From Globomyces pollinis-pini (lineage: Eukaryota > Chytridiomycota > Chytridiomycetes > Rhizophydiales > Globomycetaceae): a DNA stretch of 56,386 bases. The position numbers were made by a program, and so were the translations under genes. Positions 1 through 11,590 of the stretch are shown here, piece after piece (within the stretch, counting starts at the first letter, position 1; each line of letters starts with the position of its first letter). The stretch is from contig MU621185.1 of assembly GCA_025399215.1 (NCBI GenBank), forward strand, positions 1,821 through 58,206, written 5' to 3'. A model generated the notes under the pieces. It searched no databases. It was given only the letters and a program-made list of their open reading frames with translations, and had not been told where the DNA came from.

Positions 1-2262
1 GAGCTTTTTGGCCACCAGATAAACTTATACCTAATATATCATCAGCGAGTGCAAATAATTACCCTTTGGTCCAACAAGTGTTTGATCTTCGTTTGGTAAG
101 CTTTGAAAGTCAGGATACAAGTCACATGCTAAGCACACTCTCTTGTACTTGTCTTCATCCATCTCGTCTCCAAACAATATATTCTCTCTAATAGATTGAT
201 TCATGATCCATGCAGTTTGTGCTGCATAACCAACACTTCCATTCACTTGAACATCACCACTGATTTTGATGATTTCTCCCAACAGTGCATGCAATAAGGT
301 GGATTTTCCACTTCCAACTTTTCCAATCACAGCCGTGAAACTGCCCTTAGGTACTTGCAATTGTATGTTTTTCAATATTTCTGTTTCTTCATACGCAAAT
401 GTACCATCAACAATAGACACTGCGACATCAGTATCTGGTGACTTATGCTCAACGTATTCATCCATAGGTTTCTTCAACAACAGGGCTTGAATACGTTCCG
501 CGGAGGTTTGCGACACAAGCAAGGTTGGGTAGAGATCAATAGCTTCAGAAATTGGTTTTTGGACAAGAGCGATGAGTTGGATCAATTGAAATACTACTGA
601 AGGAGTTTGAATGTTCCCAGTAAGACCAAGTACAAGGAAGAGTACGAATGATGCCAGAACATTCCCAAACATCGCAATCCCTAACTGTATGGAAGAATTT
701 AAACTGAGGGATTTCAAATGATCGATTTCTACTTTACGAATACCAAGAATCTTCTTTTTGAAGAGAGAACTCCACCCATACCTAATCATTAACACATTGT
801 AACCACTTACATTTTAATAGTTTTCATGCCGGTCAATACATCAGTTAATAGAGTCACACGTCCATCCGATTGTCCCAACTTTCCTCTACTGGCCACCTGA
901 ACCTTTTCACTTAAACTTGCAAAGACTGGAATAGAGATGATCGTAGTTAGTGGGATAATGACAAAGTACCAACCAATTCTAGAGTACAACATGTAAAATG
1001 CGAAAAACATGGGTAATACATCACCTATTAATGGAACACACCAAACCAATGCCATTCCGATATTACCCACATCACCTTGAATCATGGTTATGATATGTCC
1101 TGTGGTGGCTTGTTTATCATTTGATAAAGAGAAACATCGTTTGAAGATCAAACTTTTACAGGCTTGAGACGATACTTGTTGAACCATGAATGAATAATGG
1201 TAAAGTTGGCCAGTGATGATGGCGGCGGTAAACATAATGAGAGTGTAAAATATCACCACCATCAAACCTGTTTCCAGTGGTTGTCCATTTGCAGTCCCAC
1301 GAGCCTCAACGAAAGTAACCATGAAACCGGTCACAATTCTATATGTTAATTCAGTTTATAGATTACGGAGTGAAAAGACTAAGACAGAAACTGAACGATT
1401 TAATGCTTGACGTTAATATGATATATGGCTTGTAAGTGGTCACCAATGCTCTGATAAATGATGGTTTCTTTTTCTCAAGTTCCAAATCCCAATTTCGCTC
1501 CAATTTTGCACGACACCTTTCAACAGATAGATGGTATGGAATAGCATAAAGATCATCTATAGTCGCATCCAACTTTTTATACAGCAGAAATGCCAGATCG
1601 CGCATCCACACAAACGTCACACCAGTCAAGAATGATACATAATATTCTGGAGATTCTTTTCCTTCAGTCATATGATTTGGTCTCATTTCTATTTTCTTTG
1701 TTGACATGTTTTCCAAAAGAAATACCACCAAAGAGACAGCTGCAAAAGATAAATTGACATAAATCAAGTCAACATCTTCACGTCGTTGATGATTTGTATA
1801 CCCTTTGATGCTAAACACCAACAAGAAGACAATCGAGGAAATACAGATAATGTAGGAACAATATCTAGATTTTACATGGTTTCTCATGCTGACAATTAAT
1901 AGTAAAAGGATGGTGATGGACAAGAACACCATGGCCATCAATTCACCACTGATAGATTTGATAGTTCCCTGAATAGCCATATAGATTGCACCAATAAATT
2001 GTAAAACAAGAAATGCATTTTTAGTGAGGAACGTTAGTTTAGTTTGATTGGTCATTTCCAACGGTAACGTTTCTGGAATATTCTTCAAATATACCAGTCT
2101 CCATATAGAAATAAATGAAATTGCGAGACATAACACAGGAATAGCAATGACGTTCAAGAAACAAGGATTAAAAGACAATAGATTTCCAGACAAAAAGACG
2201 AGTGGGACCTAAATGTTTAGTCTTGTAAATATTGATACCCAATCATCGCATACGGATGACAT
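1..2262 (-). CDS. ABCC/MRP-type ABC transporter, N-terminal part (runs off the left edge)
   Basis: This is the start of a multidrug-resistance-protein-type (ABCC) exporter, an ATP-driven efflux pump of plasma or vacuolar membrane; the substrate is unknown. Reading leftward, the start ATG at 2260-2262 gives MSSVCDDW, joined over a 30-nt intron (2209-2238) to a hydrophobic TMD0 region ending FNPCF-type. A second membrane domain follows, then the first nucleotide-binding domain with Walker A GKVGSGKST and, after the last intron (31-62), the signature LSGGQ at the very edge. Introns at 1339-1366 and 782-810 were placed by frame. TMD0 before the first TMD separates it from short ABCC members. The second half, including NBD2, lies outside the window. 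The family call is firm and the subfamily member is not. Confidence 0.88.
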
Positions 2263-3208
2263 ACTTCAAATCCATACATTTGTGGTTTCCTTTTAAACAT
2301 CTGTGGCTTTTTCCGGATTCACTGACAAAAGCATTTTTTTGGATTCTTACGTTTCACCTACAAATTTTTACAGAGATCATTCCTCAAATATAGTGACCAA
2401 TACAACCACAAAACTATAGTTGATGATGAGAGAGTATTTTCTGACGATTCGTGGTTAAATGACAGTAAATCCTGATCTAATTTTTATGGCCATTGCTTTT
2501 CTCCTGCTTCTCATAATGCTTTTAACGGCGAACGTTCCAATGAAGACAATGCGCAAAACAGCAATCTAAAACCTAGAATGCTGTAGATAGTGGACACAAA
2601 AGGTATATAGTTTTTGTGTAAAATTAAATATGATATTGTATTTAGTGGTTTGTGTTTAGGTTGATAGCGGTATCAGGAACACCATGAAAAAAACCCCATG
2701 TGACAGAATGATTTGTTTCTATCTGGCTTCCAATACTAAATCATTATTTTAATCTGAGAACTTTGACAAATATTTTCGCCCCAGTGAAACACCGATTTTT
2801 GATTTATCAGCAAATACTTTTAACATACTTTACAATTGATTATGGTGCCGGTTCAGACTCTCGTTTCCAGGAATGTTCATAGTAAGTAGAATGAATCATA
2901 TGCCAATTCACATGTATGTACATGATTTGGTATTGACAACATAGTCGTTATTAAAATTACACACTAAATGTTCCTTAAAATATAAAACAGTCATTTTTAT
3001 ACTACAGTGCTTGAACCGGTTTCCCATATCCGAAAACACATTGAACCAAAGTGCATTAAAGTCATAGCAATACAATTAATAGTTTTATTGATGCTATTAG
3101 TAAGAAACTTGGCAATTTAATTCCGTTACTTTGACTAGTTATGAGTCAATGTGATGAATACCAAACCATAAAAGGGTTTGAAAAAATCAAAAAAACAAGA
3201 AACAAAAA
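2263..3208. other. Intergenic region, about 0.95 kb
   Basis: This stretch lies between the divergent ABC transporter and stress-protein genes and must hold both promoters. I see no coding potential with homology, no tRNA-like B box and no repeat array. The last 35 bases before 3209 are very A-rich, which resembles the 5' leaders of strongly expressed fungal genes. Confidence 0.5.
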
Positions 3209-3775
3209 ATGGCAGATTATCTTGAAGAAAAACATAAATCTATTGATATTAATACTAAAAATGCTTTCACTGATCAAACTACTGATTTTGATGCTGTAAA
3301 AGCTACTCCTGCTGCTGGTGGTCGTAATATTTTAGTAGCCGTAGACTTATCTGATGATGCTGCTTATGCTATCGAATTCGCTATTAAAAACTTATTCAAT
3401 CCTCCAGATTTAGTCACTTTTTATATTGCTTTGGAATTTAGACATTTAAATTCTGATGACACTCAAGCTAACATTCGAAGAGAGGTATTAAAAATTGTTG
3501 ACTAATTTATTCAGAAAATGATCCTTATTCATAATCAAGTAAGTGACTTGAAAAAGAAATTCAACAAAGAATTCTTATTCAGAGTACATGGTGAAATGTC
3601 AACTGATGCTCGTGCATCCATCTTAAACAAACTTAAACAAAAGGAACGATCATACACTATGTTGGTAATCGGTTCTAGAGGACAAAGTTTGTTGGAAGGA
3701 GTTGTTCTTGGTTCTGTATCCAATTATCTATTACAAAAGAGTCCAGTTCCAGTGGTTGTAGTAAGACAACCATAG
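3209..3775 (+). CDS. Universal stress protein (UspA-like)
   Basis: A 178-residue universal stress protein, a small nucleotide-binding alpha/beta protein tied to stress responses in many organisms. The N-terminus is about 40 variable residues, followed by the first beta strand NILVAVDLSDDA. The C-terminal half carries the ATP-binding signature G-S-R-G-x9-G-S (GSRGQSLLEGVVLGSVSNYL) and the terminal strand PVPVVVVRQP. The two exons join over a 30-nt intron (3485-3514) with a GACTAAT-like branch sequence; without removal the frame stops. The ATG follows an A-rich leader, suggesting high expression (inference). It stands alone, downstream of a long intergenic region. Confidence 0.88.
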
Positions 3776-3975
3776 TTGAACAAATATAATTACTTTGTAT
3801 CAATGAATTATTTGAAATCGTATGTGTAAAGTTCATGCAATAATCATATGTATACAGTCCATTCAAACTCTTGCTTAAACTCTTTAGATGTGCACAAGTG
3901 TCGTTTTAACACACCTCTATAGTGAGTGAAAAATGTTTCCCTTCAAATGACAAGGTGAGAATGTAATTTTAACAG

Positions 3976-5666
3976 ATGAATAGTGATCCTTTATATCAAA
4001 CATTGCCTAATCCACTTCGTCAAAAAGTATTACAGATGGTGCAAAAGTACCCTGATACTTTGGATGTCATCAATGAAATCATCATGCATTACACACCAGA
4101 ACTGGTTCATAAAAAACAAAAGAAGGATCTATCAACTATAGGATCTCTCATCTATACTCTACCAGATTTCTCCTTCATCTCCCCAATTCGCAAAAAAGTA
4201 TCATTGAAATTACATCAAACAGGTGACTTAACCTTCAATGATTTTGATATATAGGACTGTCTTTAGCAGATTTATCAATACCATATGTAGATATTGATAG
4301 GATACTTTGTTTTGAAACTCCAAATAAATCAAAACTCAATTGGACAGTAGTGATCAAAACAAAATCCACAAGTCATTTAATGAATTCGAATACCATCATA
4401 TTCTCATTTGATGATGTTATTAAAGGATTCAAGATTACACATATTGGTGACAATTTCAAATTGACAAATCGAATTCCAAAACAATTGTTATTTGAAGCCT
4501 TTTCAAAAACAATGCACAAGTTGAATGTAGTTGAACCAGATCCATTATTTGTATCAAAATCAAAATCAAAGTTCATTGATTGTTATAACAGGGCTAAAGA
4601 TGGGTAATTCTATAGTTACATATCAATGATTTCCAATTCCAAACCATTTTATATACCCATTCAAGATTAATGTGATTAGTGTTCTAGTATTCTTTGAAGA
4701 TTCTTTATTTTTCGGATTGAAAAAACCATTAATGTACTTTGATCGTGAAATGATTCAGAATATTCAAATAGTTGGAATAACAAATAGAACATTTAACATA
4801 CACTTGGAATTGAAAGCTAATGATAATGATAAGGAATATGATCTTGATTTAGTTGAATTCAGTTTGATTGACTTGGTTGAAATGGAGTTTGTTGAATCTT
4901 TTATCAGAAGATTTTTGAAACAATCAAATGAATTATCTAGCAATAAAATAAAATCAAAAATGGAAACAGGTGATGCTACAAATCTAGGTTTATATTCGAT
5001 TTTAACTTTGTCTTAGCAGCGGATGTTATTTTGTCAGAAGATGACGAAGATTATATATCTGGACAAGATATTGACGATGTAACTTTATTATTTAAAAGAA
5101 AAAGGTTGCAGAAGAGTTTGACTCGGACCATAATTCAGGTTCCGAAGAAATTGAAGAAGATGAAGATGAAGAAGGATCAGTTGGTCAGTCTATTATAATT
5201 AAATTTAGATTTGGAATCTGAATCCGAAGATGAAAAGGAAACTGAGATTATTCCTAAGCTTGTATCAAAAGCTGCAACCAATACCAAAACGTCCAGTGCA
5301 GCTAACAGAATGAAAGACCAGGCAATGTTAATTGAAAAGCAGAGGCAAGAAAGAAAGGGAATAGCAGCATTTTTCAAGCCAAAGCCTAAACCTAGTGCCA
5401 AGATTGAAGAAGAAGATCTCCAAAGTGCGGCATTTAATACAGATGAGGAAGAAGATATTGAACAAGAGGATGCATCAGAAGAAAATTCAACAAACACAAA
5501 CGATATTGAAGTTGGACAAGATGTTGATGGGGATGAAGACATGCAGGAAGAGGAACCTATTGAAGAAGATATTACAAATGAAGAGGATTTAGAGGAAGCT
5601 CATGACGCTAATAATAACTTGACAGGCGAAGAGGAAGATGAACTTGAATTAGATGACGATGAGTAA
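3976..5666 (+). CDS. RTT106: Histone chaperone Rtt106
   Basis: A 500-residue homologue of Rtt106, which binds H3-H4 and deposits them on newly replicated DNA and in heterochromatin. Six exons join through introns of 32, 76, 29, 26 and 25 nt. The middle part has the tandem PH-like Rttp106 domain, with tell-tale strings such as LFFGLKKPLMYF and GITNRTFNI and the ending EFVESFIRRF. The C-terminal third is strongly acidic, typical of histone chaperones. Within it, around 5340-5390, is RKGIAAFFKPKPKP, which resembles a PCNA-interacting motif but lacks the leading Gln. The 76-nt intron (4604-4679) belongs to the rare long class. The gene ends 45 bases from the convergent FAM32A-like gene. Confidence 0.86.
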
Positions 5667-5711
5667 AATAATAAATATGTTCACGTATTTTTTATTAAGT
5701 GCGATCGTAAA

Positions 5712-6033
5712 CTAACCAGGACCAACTCTAGGAATATCGTTATGCTCTGATAGTTTCGATAAGTATGTGTTAAATTCATTAACTCGTTCTTTATGAGATT
5801 TCTCTGCTAATTTCTCAACCTTTTCATTCAACTATTTTTAAATGAATGACGCATCTACTTACTCTTTTCTGTTTTACTTCCAGAAACTTCAATTCAGCAG
5901 CAGTTTTTGTTCTAGTAGCAGGACTAGTAGTAGCTGGTTGTAGATCAGAATCTTCTTTAGATTTTTTAGATTTCTTTTTCTTCTTCACCTTTCCATCATC
6001 CCCTTTGAGTTTTAATGATCCTCCTGTAAACAT
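5712..6033 (-). CDS. FAM32A-like small nuclear protein
   Basis: A 96-residue protein matching the FAM32A family: GGSLKLKG near the N-terminus, a lysine-rich stretch, then the conserved C-terminal region with KSHKERVNEFNTYL and ending DIPRVGPG. Human FAM32A is known as a late spliceosomal exon-ligation factor; that role is transferred by family only. Two exons join over a 31-nt intron. A stop lies upstream in frame, so ATG at 6031-6033 is the first possible start unless an undetected 5' exon exists; most family members have a few more residues before the KLKG motif. It shares a short divergent promoter with the L22 gene. Confidence 0.75.
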
Positions 6034-6150
6034 AGTGTTTGGTGATGAATCTTCTACTGATGAGTTCTATTTCAACTACCATTTCTTACCCTCAAAATTT
6101 CTAAAAAAAATTTCAATGAAATATTTTTTTCAACTTTTTATACAAACGGA

Positions 6151-6896
6151 ATGATTGTCAGTCCATTCAGGTTCATTCAAAGACAGTTTAAACCAGTATT
6201 CTTACGACCTTATTCAACTGAATTGTCCTCTCCTTTACTCGATGCTGCATTGAAAGATATTCAAAGTACAAAACCTGTTCAGAAGAAACAGTTACCGGAT
6301 TTCTTTACAACTAAAAATATGAGAGTTTCTTCTCAAAAATTAAATCATTTAGCCAGATTAATCAAAGGTTGGTGAATCCATGGATATTAATATACAGGAA
6401 TGTCATTGAATGAAGCTCAATCTCAAATGTCAATGGTATTAAAGAGACGAGGAAAAGATATAGCCAGTAACTTTGATTGATAAATTAATATCTAGGTTTG
6501 ATTCATAGAGTAGGTTCAGTTCTTGATCATAATTATCAATTGAACAAATCAGATTTTTATATCAAACAAGCTTGGGTTGGTAAAGGAACATATTTAAAAA
6601 GAATACGTATTCATGGTCGAGGAAGAATGGGACGAGTTTATCGTCCACAAACACATTTACGAATCAAGATTGCACCATTAGAAAAGTTATCGGTTGATCC
6701 TAAAGAATTAAAGAAACAAGAAGAATTTTTACAATTGAAAAAGATGTTTACCAAACATGAATTGTTTTATACAATGAAAGATAAAAAGCCAATACATCCC
6801 GTTCATCCTCCTTGGTCAAAGAAACCTTGGAAATACCTCACATCTCCAAAATGGACAGATCAAAATGCTGCATTATATCGACCACCAAGCGTGTAA
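6151..6896 (+). CDS. MRPL22: Mitochondrial ribosomal protein uL22m
   Basis: A 228-residue mitochondrial large-subunit ribosomal protein L22. The N-terminus (MIVSPFRFIQRQFKPVFLRP) is basic and lacks acids, as in mitochondrial targeting sequences. The core has the L22 signatures: KNMRVSSQKLNHLARLIKG, the MSLNEAQSQM stretch, and the loop with RIHGRGRMGRVYRPQTHL. Two introns (30 and 29 nt) separate three exons; the 18-residue longer C-terminal tail (PWSKKPWKYL...) is typical of fungal mitochondrial forms. Divergent from the FAM32A-like gene with 117 bp between starts. Confidence 0.9.
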
Positions 6897-7001
6897 TAAA
6901 CATATTTTAAAAGGATTTCTTAAGCATCTATCATGTTCAATGAGACCGATATCTGCAAGTCGGTTTTTTATCTTTCCTAAAAATATTTTTGAGAATTGAA
7001 G

Positions 7002-8381
7002 ATGGTTTTCAACATCGATGATTTAATAAGCAAATGCTATACTAAACAGCTATTACTACCCTCTCAAATCAAAGAGTTATGTGAACGAGTTAAGGAACTA
7101 TTGATACAGGAAGGAAATGTTCCTCAAGTCAAAACTCCCGTCACTGTATCTGTAAAAAATCATCAATTCATTCATTCATTCCAGATAAATTATTTAAATT
7201 TAGGTTGTTGGAGATATTCATGGTCAATTTTATGATTTATTAGAAATATTCAAGATTGGAGGTTATTGTCCTGATGCAAATTATATATTCTTGGGAGATT
7301 ATGTAGATAGAGGTGCTTATTCAGTTGAAGTCATCACTTTATTGATCTGTTTGAAATTAAGATATCCTACAAGAGTAACGTTGGTGAGAGGTAATCACGA
7401 ATCAAGAGCAGTGACAACTACTTATGGTACCTATCAAGTATTAATGATATAGGATTCTATTCAGAATGTATGAGAAAGTTTGATGGTCCGGCTGTTTGGA
7501 CATATTTCACTGATTTGTTTGATTACCTTGTATTGGCAGTGGTGATTGACAATACAATTCTTTGTGTACATGGTGGTATATTATAACCTTGTAACTTATT
7601 CAAAGGGTTAAGTCCATCCATCCATACAATCGATCAAATCAAAGCTATAGACCGATTTAAAGGTAATTATTTTCGTACCTTATGTAAAAACAGAGATTCC
7701 CCACGAAGGTTGATTAATTAATCATTTAAACTATATTCTAGGCCCAATGGCCGATCTAGTGTGGTCAGATCCTATAGCGTATGATACATCAACAGATTGC
7801 CCAGAAAATTATTTCAATGTTTCTTCAAGAGGTGCAGGGTACGTTTTTGGTAAAGCTGTTACAAAAATGTTCCTCGAAATGAATCAGCTTGGACATATAT
7901 GCAGAGCGCATCAGATATGTAAATTTTATAAACTTAATATTTGTAGGTATGGAGGGTTATCAAGTAAGTATAAATATTTAAATTCCTTTTGAACTATCAT
8001 TGGCACAATCTTCAGTTGCTTTATCTAATTGATTGGTTAGATAATGTTTGATGATATGCTCTCAACTGTATGGTCCGCACCAAACTATTGCTACAGAGCT
8101 GGAAATCTGGCTTCTATTTTAGAGATTAGTCCTTCGTTAGAGCGATATTTTAATGTTTTTGATGCATGTCCTGATAATGAACGAGATTTCAAACCAAAAC
8201 AACACACTAGACTTTCATTGCTTTGGGATGAAGATGGATCTGTAGAAAAGAAAAAGAAGATATTGGGAGCTCGGAAAGGACATGCCCATTCGTTAGAAGA
8301 GTATGAGGCCAGTATTCCAGAATTTTCTGGGGTAAATTTTTGTTTGTTAAATTGTAGACTATTGATAAATATTTTACATAA
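7002..8381 (+). CDS. PPG1: Serine/threonine phosphatase PPG1 (PP2A-like)
   Basis: A 356-residue PPP-family phosphatase closest to the PPG1 branch of the PP2A group, which in yeast works with the Far complex. Metal-site motifs are intact: GDIHGQF, GDYVDRG, RGNHES, the HGG stretch and [12 protein letters not shown]1-like strings include [26 protein letters not shown] and the inserted PEDNYF-like segment before [10 protein letters not shown]. Nine exons join over introns of 58, 26, 30, 31, 33, 28, 77 and 26 nt. The end, read over the last intron, is TIDKYFT rather than the PYFL/DYFL tail of PP2A, so C-terminal methylation of the usual kind is not expected. The 58-nt intron looks nested (see findings). 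Confidence 0.88.
7146..7203 (+). other. Candidate nested (twin) intron in PPG1
   Basis: The 58-nt intervening sequence contains an inner GT...AG unit of 33 nt (7152-7184). Removing it leaves an outer unit of exactly 25 nt that itself begins GTATCT and ends TTTAG. Both sizes match the dominant miniature class of this genome. Splicing of the whole 58 nt restores the frame (PVT|VVGDIHG). The nesting is an inference from sequence. Confidence 0.4.
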
Positions 8382-8408
8382 TGTAATAATAATAATAAAG
8401 TATATCAT

Positions 8409-8517
8409 CCAAGCTAAGCAATCAACCTGTAAGCAAGTCTGGCTTGATACAGACTAAGTGGTCCACCTGTCTAGAAGCATGGGTTGACCCAAGCTGAGCA
8501 GTCAACCTTGTAAACAA
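8409..8517 (+). repeat. Imperfect direct repeat downstream of PPG1
   Basis: Two copies of a roughly 28-base sequence starting ccaagct(a/g)agca(a/g)tcaacc lie about 80 bases apart at 8409-8435 and 8489-8517. They fall in the spacer between PPG1 and the Syt1-like gene. The function is unknown; they may be a remnant of a local duplication. Confidence 0.4.
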
Positions 8518-8641
8518 ACATGGTGCATCTACTTGAACAATTTCAGTTTATAAAGTTATACTATTGCTTTCTAGTATTCAGTTAGCGCGTGTGTGTTTTC
8601 AGACACGACCAATGAATTTAGTTTGACCAAAAGCAAAAACA

Positions 8642-11462
8642 ATGCAACCCGAACATACCCAGAATCGCGAAGCAACGGACTTGCATCCAACAATTGAAAC
8701 ACCATTAGTAAGACGTTATACACAGTCATTCCTAAACAGTATGACCAAGCCGGATTTTGCGTCATTATTTCCAGAGTTGTTGGATTCTGATTTGATTACC
8801 AACAAATTTTCAAAGTCAGAACCTCCAAAATTGGATGATGAACGAGGGGCAAGAATTGCTTCTATGATTCGACATCATAAAGATGCTTATACCGATAAAA
8901 CTACGGGTGTAATAAGCATTCCAAAACGGAATACTTCGAATTTTACCATTCCAGACTCAAAGGTTCATTATTGGATTCTAAAAAATATAGGAAAGTGCAA
9001 TGGAAACCTTAAAGTCTTTAACTTCAATCAGTTTATTGAATATTCCAAAATTCAAAGATGGTACAAACGTCCTTGTTAGTAACACATTAGAAATCGTCTC
9101 TCATTCGGCTAGAGAATCTTCACCAATTGATGTAAAATTAGACCCTCCTTCAGTACTTGATTTGCCAATAGAGAATAAGGAATTAATAATTGAATCAACA
9201 GACCTTTTCAACCCAGATTCACCCACAATTTCTACAGACATTGGTTCTTCAGATATCATCTTACCGAGTTCCGATCCTGTTGAATTTGGAAAACAACTCT
9301 TTCATGAAAATTTGGCCAATTATCCTCAAAACAAGATTGCACCAACTATTGGCAAACTGTAAGGTAGCTGTTCTACTAAACTCAATTAGTGGTGATTTTT
9401 CCAAACAAGCCTTAAATGCGTATATGGATTGTTTTGATTTTTCTAATGTATCGTTGGATGAAGCATTCAGGTACTTTTGAAATTAATTAACACATAGATT
9501 GTTATGCCAAAAATTGGAGCTAACTGGAGAAACACAAATGATTGATCGAATACTGTATCAGGTATCTCGCAGATTTTGGGATTGCAATATTGATGCGCAC
9601 CATCTTTATAGAAGTATTGGTAAATTTTTTGTATGTATGGTTTATTTCTTCTTAGATATTGTTTATGGAACGTTATTTTCAATTGTGTTGTTAAACACTG
9701 ATTTAAACACGGTGAATGTTGGTTCAAAGAGTCATAAAAAAATGTCACAAAAGGTGTTTATAAAAAACACTCTGGATTTAATGATCAATATGATTGAAAA
9801 GGATGAAACTATTCAAAAAGATGTTGCTCTACATCCAGATCAGTTTCGTAAATGGAAGAAAGAGCTGGAACAATTATTGAAGGTAAGAAAACATGATTCG
9901 GATTGTTGGAAAATATTCAATCACTCTGTTTTAATTAGAAACCGGGATTAATATTTTAGGATATTTATATATCAGTTAGTAATAATCCAATCATTAGAAT
10001 CACAAGTGATCCGAAACCACCAGAGCTGACACAAGAAATATCTCGATCATCATCATCTTGGTCAATTACTACGCCATCTTTTACTAGTCTATCACATGCC
10101 CCATCAGAGAAAAAAGTCTTGCGGAGGGGGCATTCTGCATCATTACTATCTAATGATACAAGTGGGCAATCTATTGACTCTGTAAACGCTCAATTTTATC
10201 AAATATTATTGGAAGGCGTTTTAATTCGAAAGCATTTGACGGAAAGTAATGGAGATAAGGCAAGGAATCGAAGATGGTCTAAACTCTGGTGTGCTATTCG
10301 AATAAGTAAAGGTGGTGGACCAGAATTGGCATTAGAAAAGCTATCATTTAGTCATACCATTGATCGTGAATATGTGGATAAAGAACTCGATACTCCAATA
10401 TCATACAGTGAGTCAAGTGCATACCCAACTGTTACCCATAAGAATACAATCAAGCTTGAACCAAATAGGCTTAATGTGGGGGAAAAGTTTAATTGTGTAG
10501 ACAATGGATTATCTATACCCCCTCACCCAGTGTTTTCTTCGTCACATGAATACAAGATTTCTAGCTCAAGCGACTATGAACCACTACCATTGGTTCATTC
10601 TTTTACCACTATATTTCACCATGGCAGTGGCCGGAACCATTGCTTTTCGCTTCATTTAGCTGACAATAGAATATTTGTATTTCATTGTCCAAATGAAGAT
10701 TCGCTAAATGCCTGGACCACGACTATTAATTATTGGGCTGCCAGGAAAAGCAGAGAACCTATGAGAGGAGGGATTGGTAATGTTGATTATGGATGGAACA
10801 ACGTTAATTTAGAATCGAGTGACAAGGAACGAGGATACTCAATGGATGCAACAATAAATCGACAACGAGAAAGAATCACTACCGGAACAAGAAGTCATTC
10901 ATCTGACACTAACAGCCAAACGTCATATGTTCAATCTGTAGGGAATTTCAAGAAATCCAAATTGAAATTAGCCAAATGGGAAGAACCTTCCATTTCATAT
11001 AGACTGGTTAGTTCGAAGAATGAGGTAATGTTGATTGGTCATTAAAGATAGATTCAACAACTGGAGAGTATGAAGAAGCAGTTGGAAATAATAAAGAAGG
11101 AAATAGAGGACCACGAGTCCTGCCATTCACCTATGATAAAGATGGTAAGTTGAGACTACTCTCATCAGTGGTAGTTTAGTGATGCCCCACCCTTATGCCA
11201 ACAAGCGATATCGAATTGGGAAAGAAAAAACTACGCTCTGCATCGCGAATTTGAGAAATATGACCTATATGTCGAGTCGCTAACTTCGACAATGGCAGTT
11301 GGTACCCAACCGGATGGGGACAGCCCAATTTTTGGAGAGACGATTGTGACTTCACCTAGTTTCCTACAGCAAAGTCCTGCAAAGTCGTCACCTGCAAGTA
11401 ATTCCTCGCCAACGTCCAAGTTGGATATATTTGAAGTCTTAGCACTTAAGGATAATCTGTAA
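8642..11462 (+). CDS. SYT1: Syt1-like Sec7-PH Arf guanine-nucleotide exchange factor
   Basis: An 854-residue fungal Syt1-type Arf-GEF; in yeast this protein activates Arl1/Arf at the late Golgi. A disordered N-terminal region is followed by a Sec7 domain (starting around FGKQLFHENL), with the catalytic glutamate in GETQMIDRIL and the following YGTLFSIVLLNTDLN helix. Next is a PH domain with the family-typical end LADNRIFVFHCPNEDSLNAW, then a coiled region and a Ser/Pro-rich tail. Eight exons join over introns of 28, 31, 27, 36, 77, 27 and 30 nt; the reading frame is exact over the full length. The 77-nt intron is 9883-9959. Same strand as PPG1 and TAPT1. Confidence 0.85.
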
Positions 11463-11590
11463 TCTGTAATATATATAGTTACTTGAATAGCTCTTCTTTG
11501 ATTGCCTCTGATAATACTTCCTTAAATATCTGTAAATTCTAATTTTATTCTCATTCAATTCCATCTTGTAGTTTTTTTACCTCTTCACTG

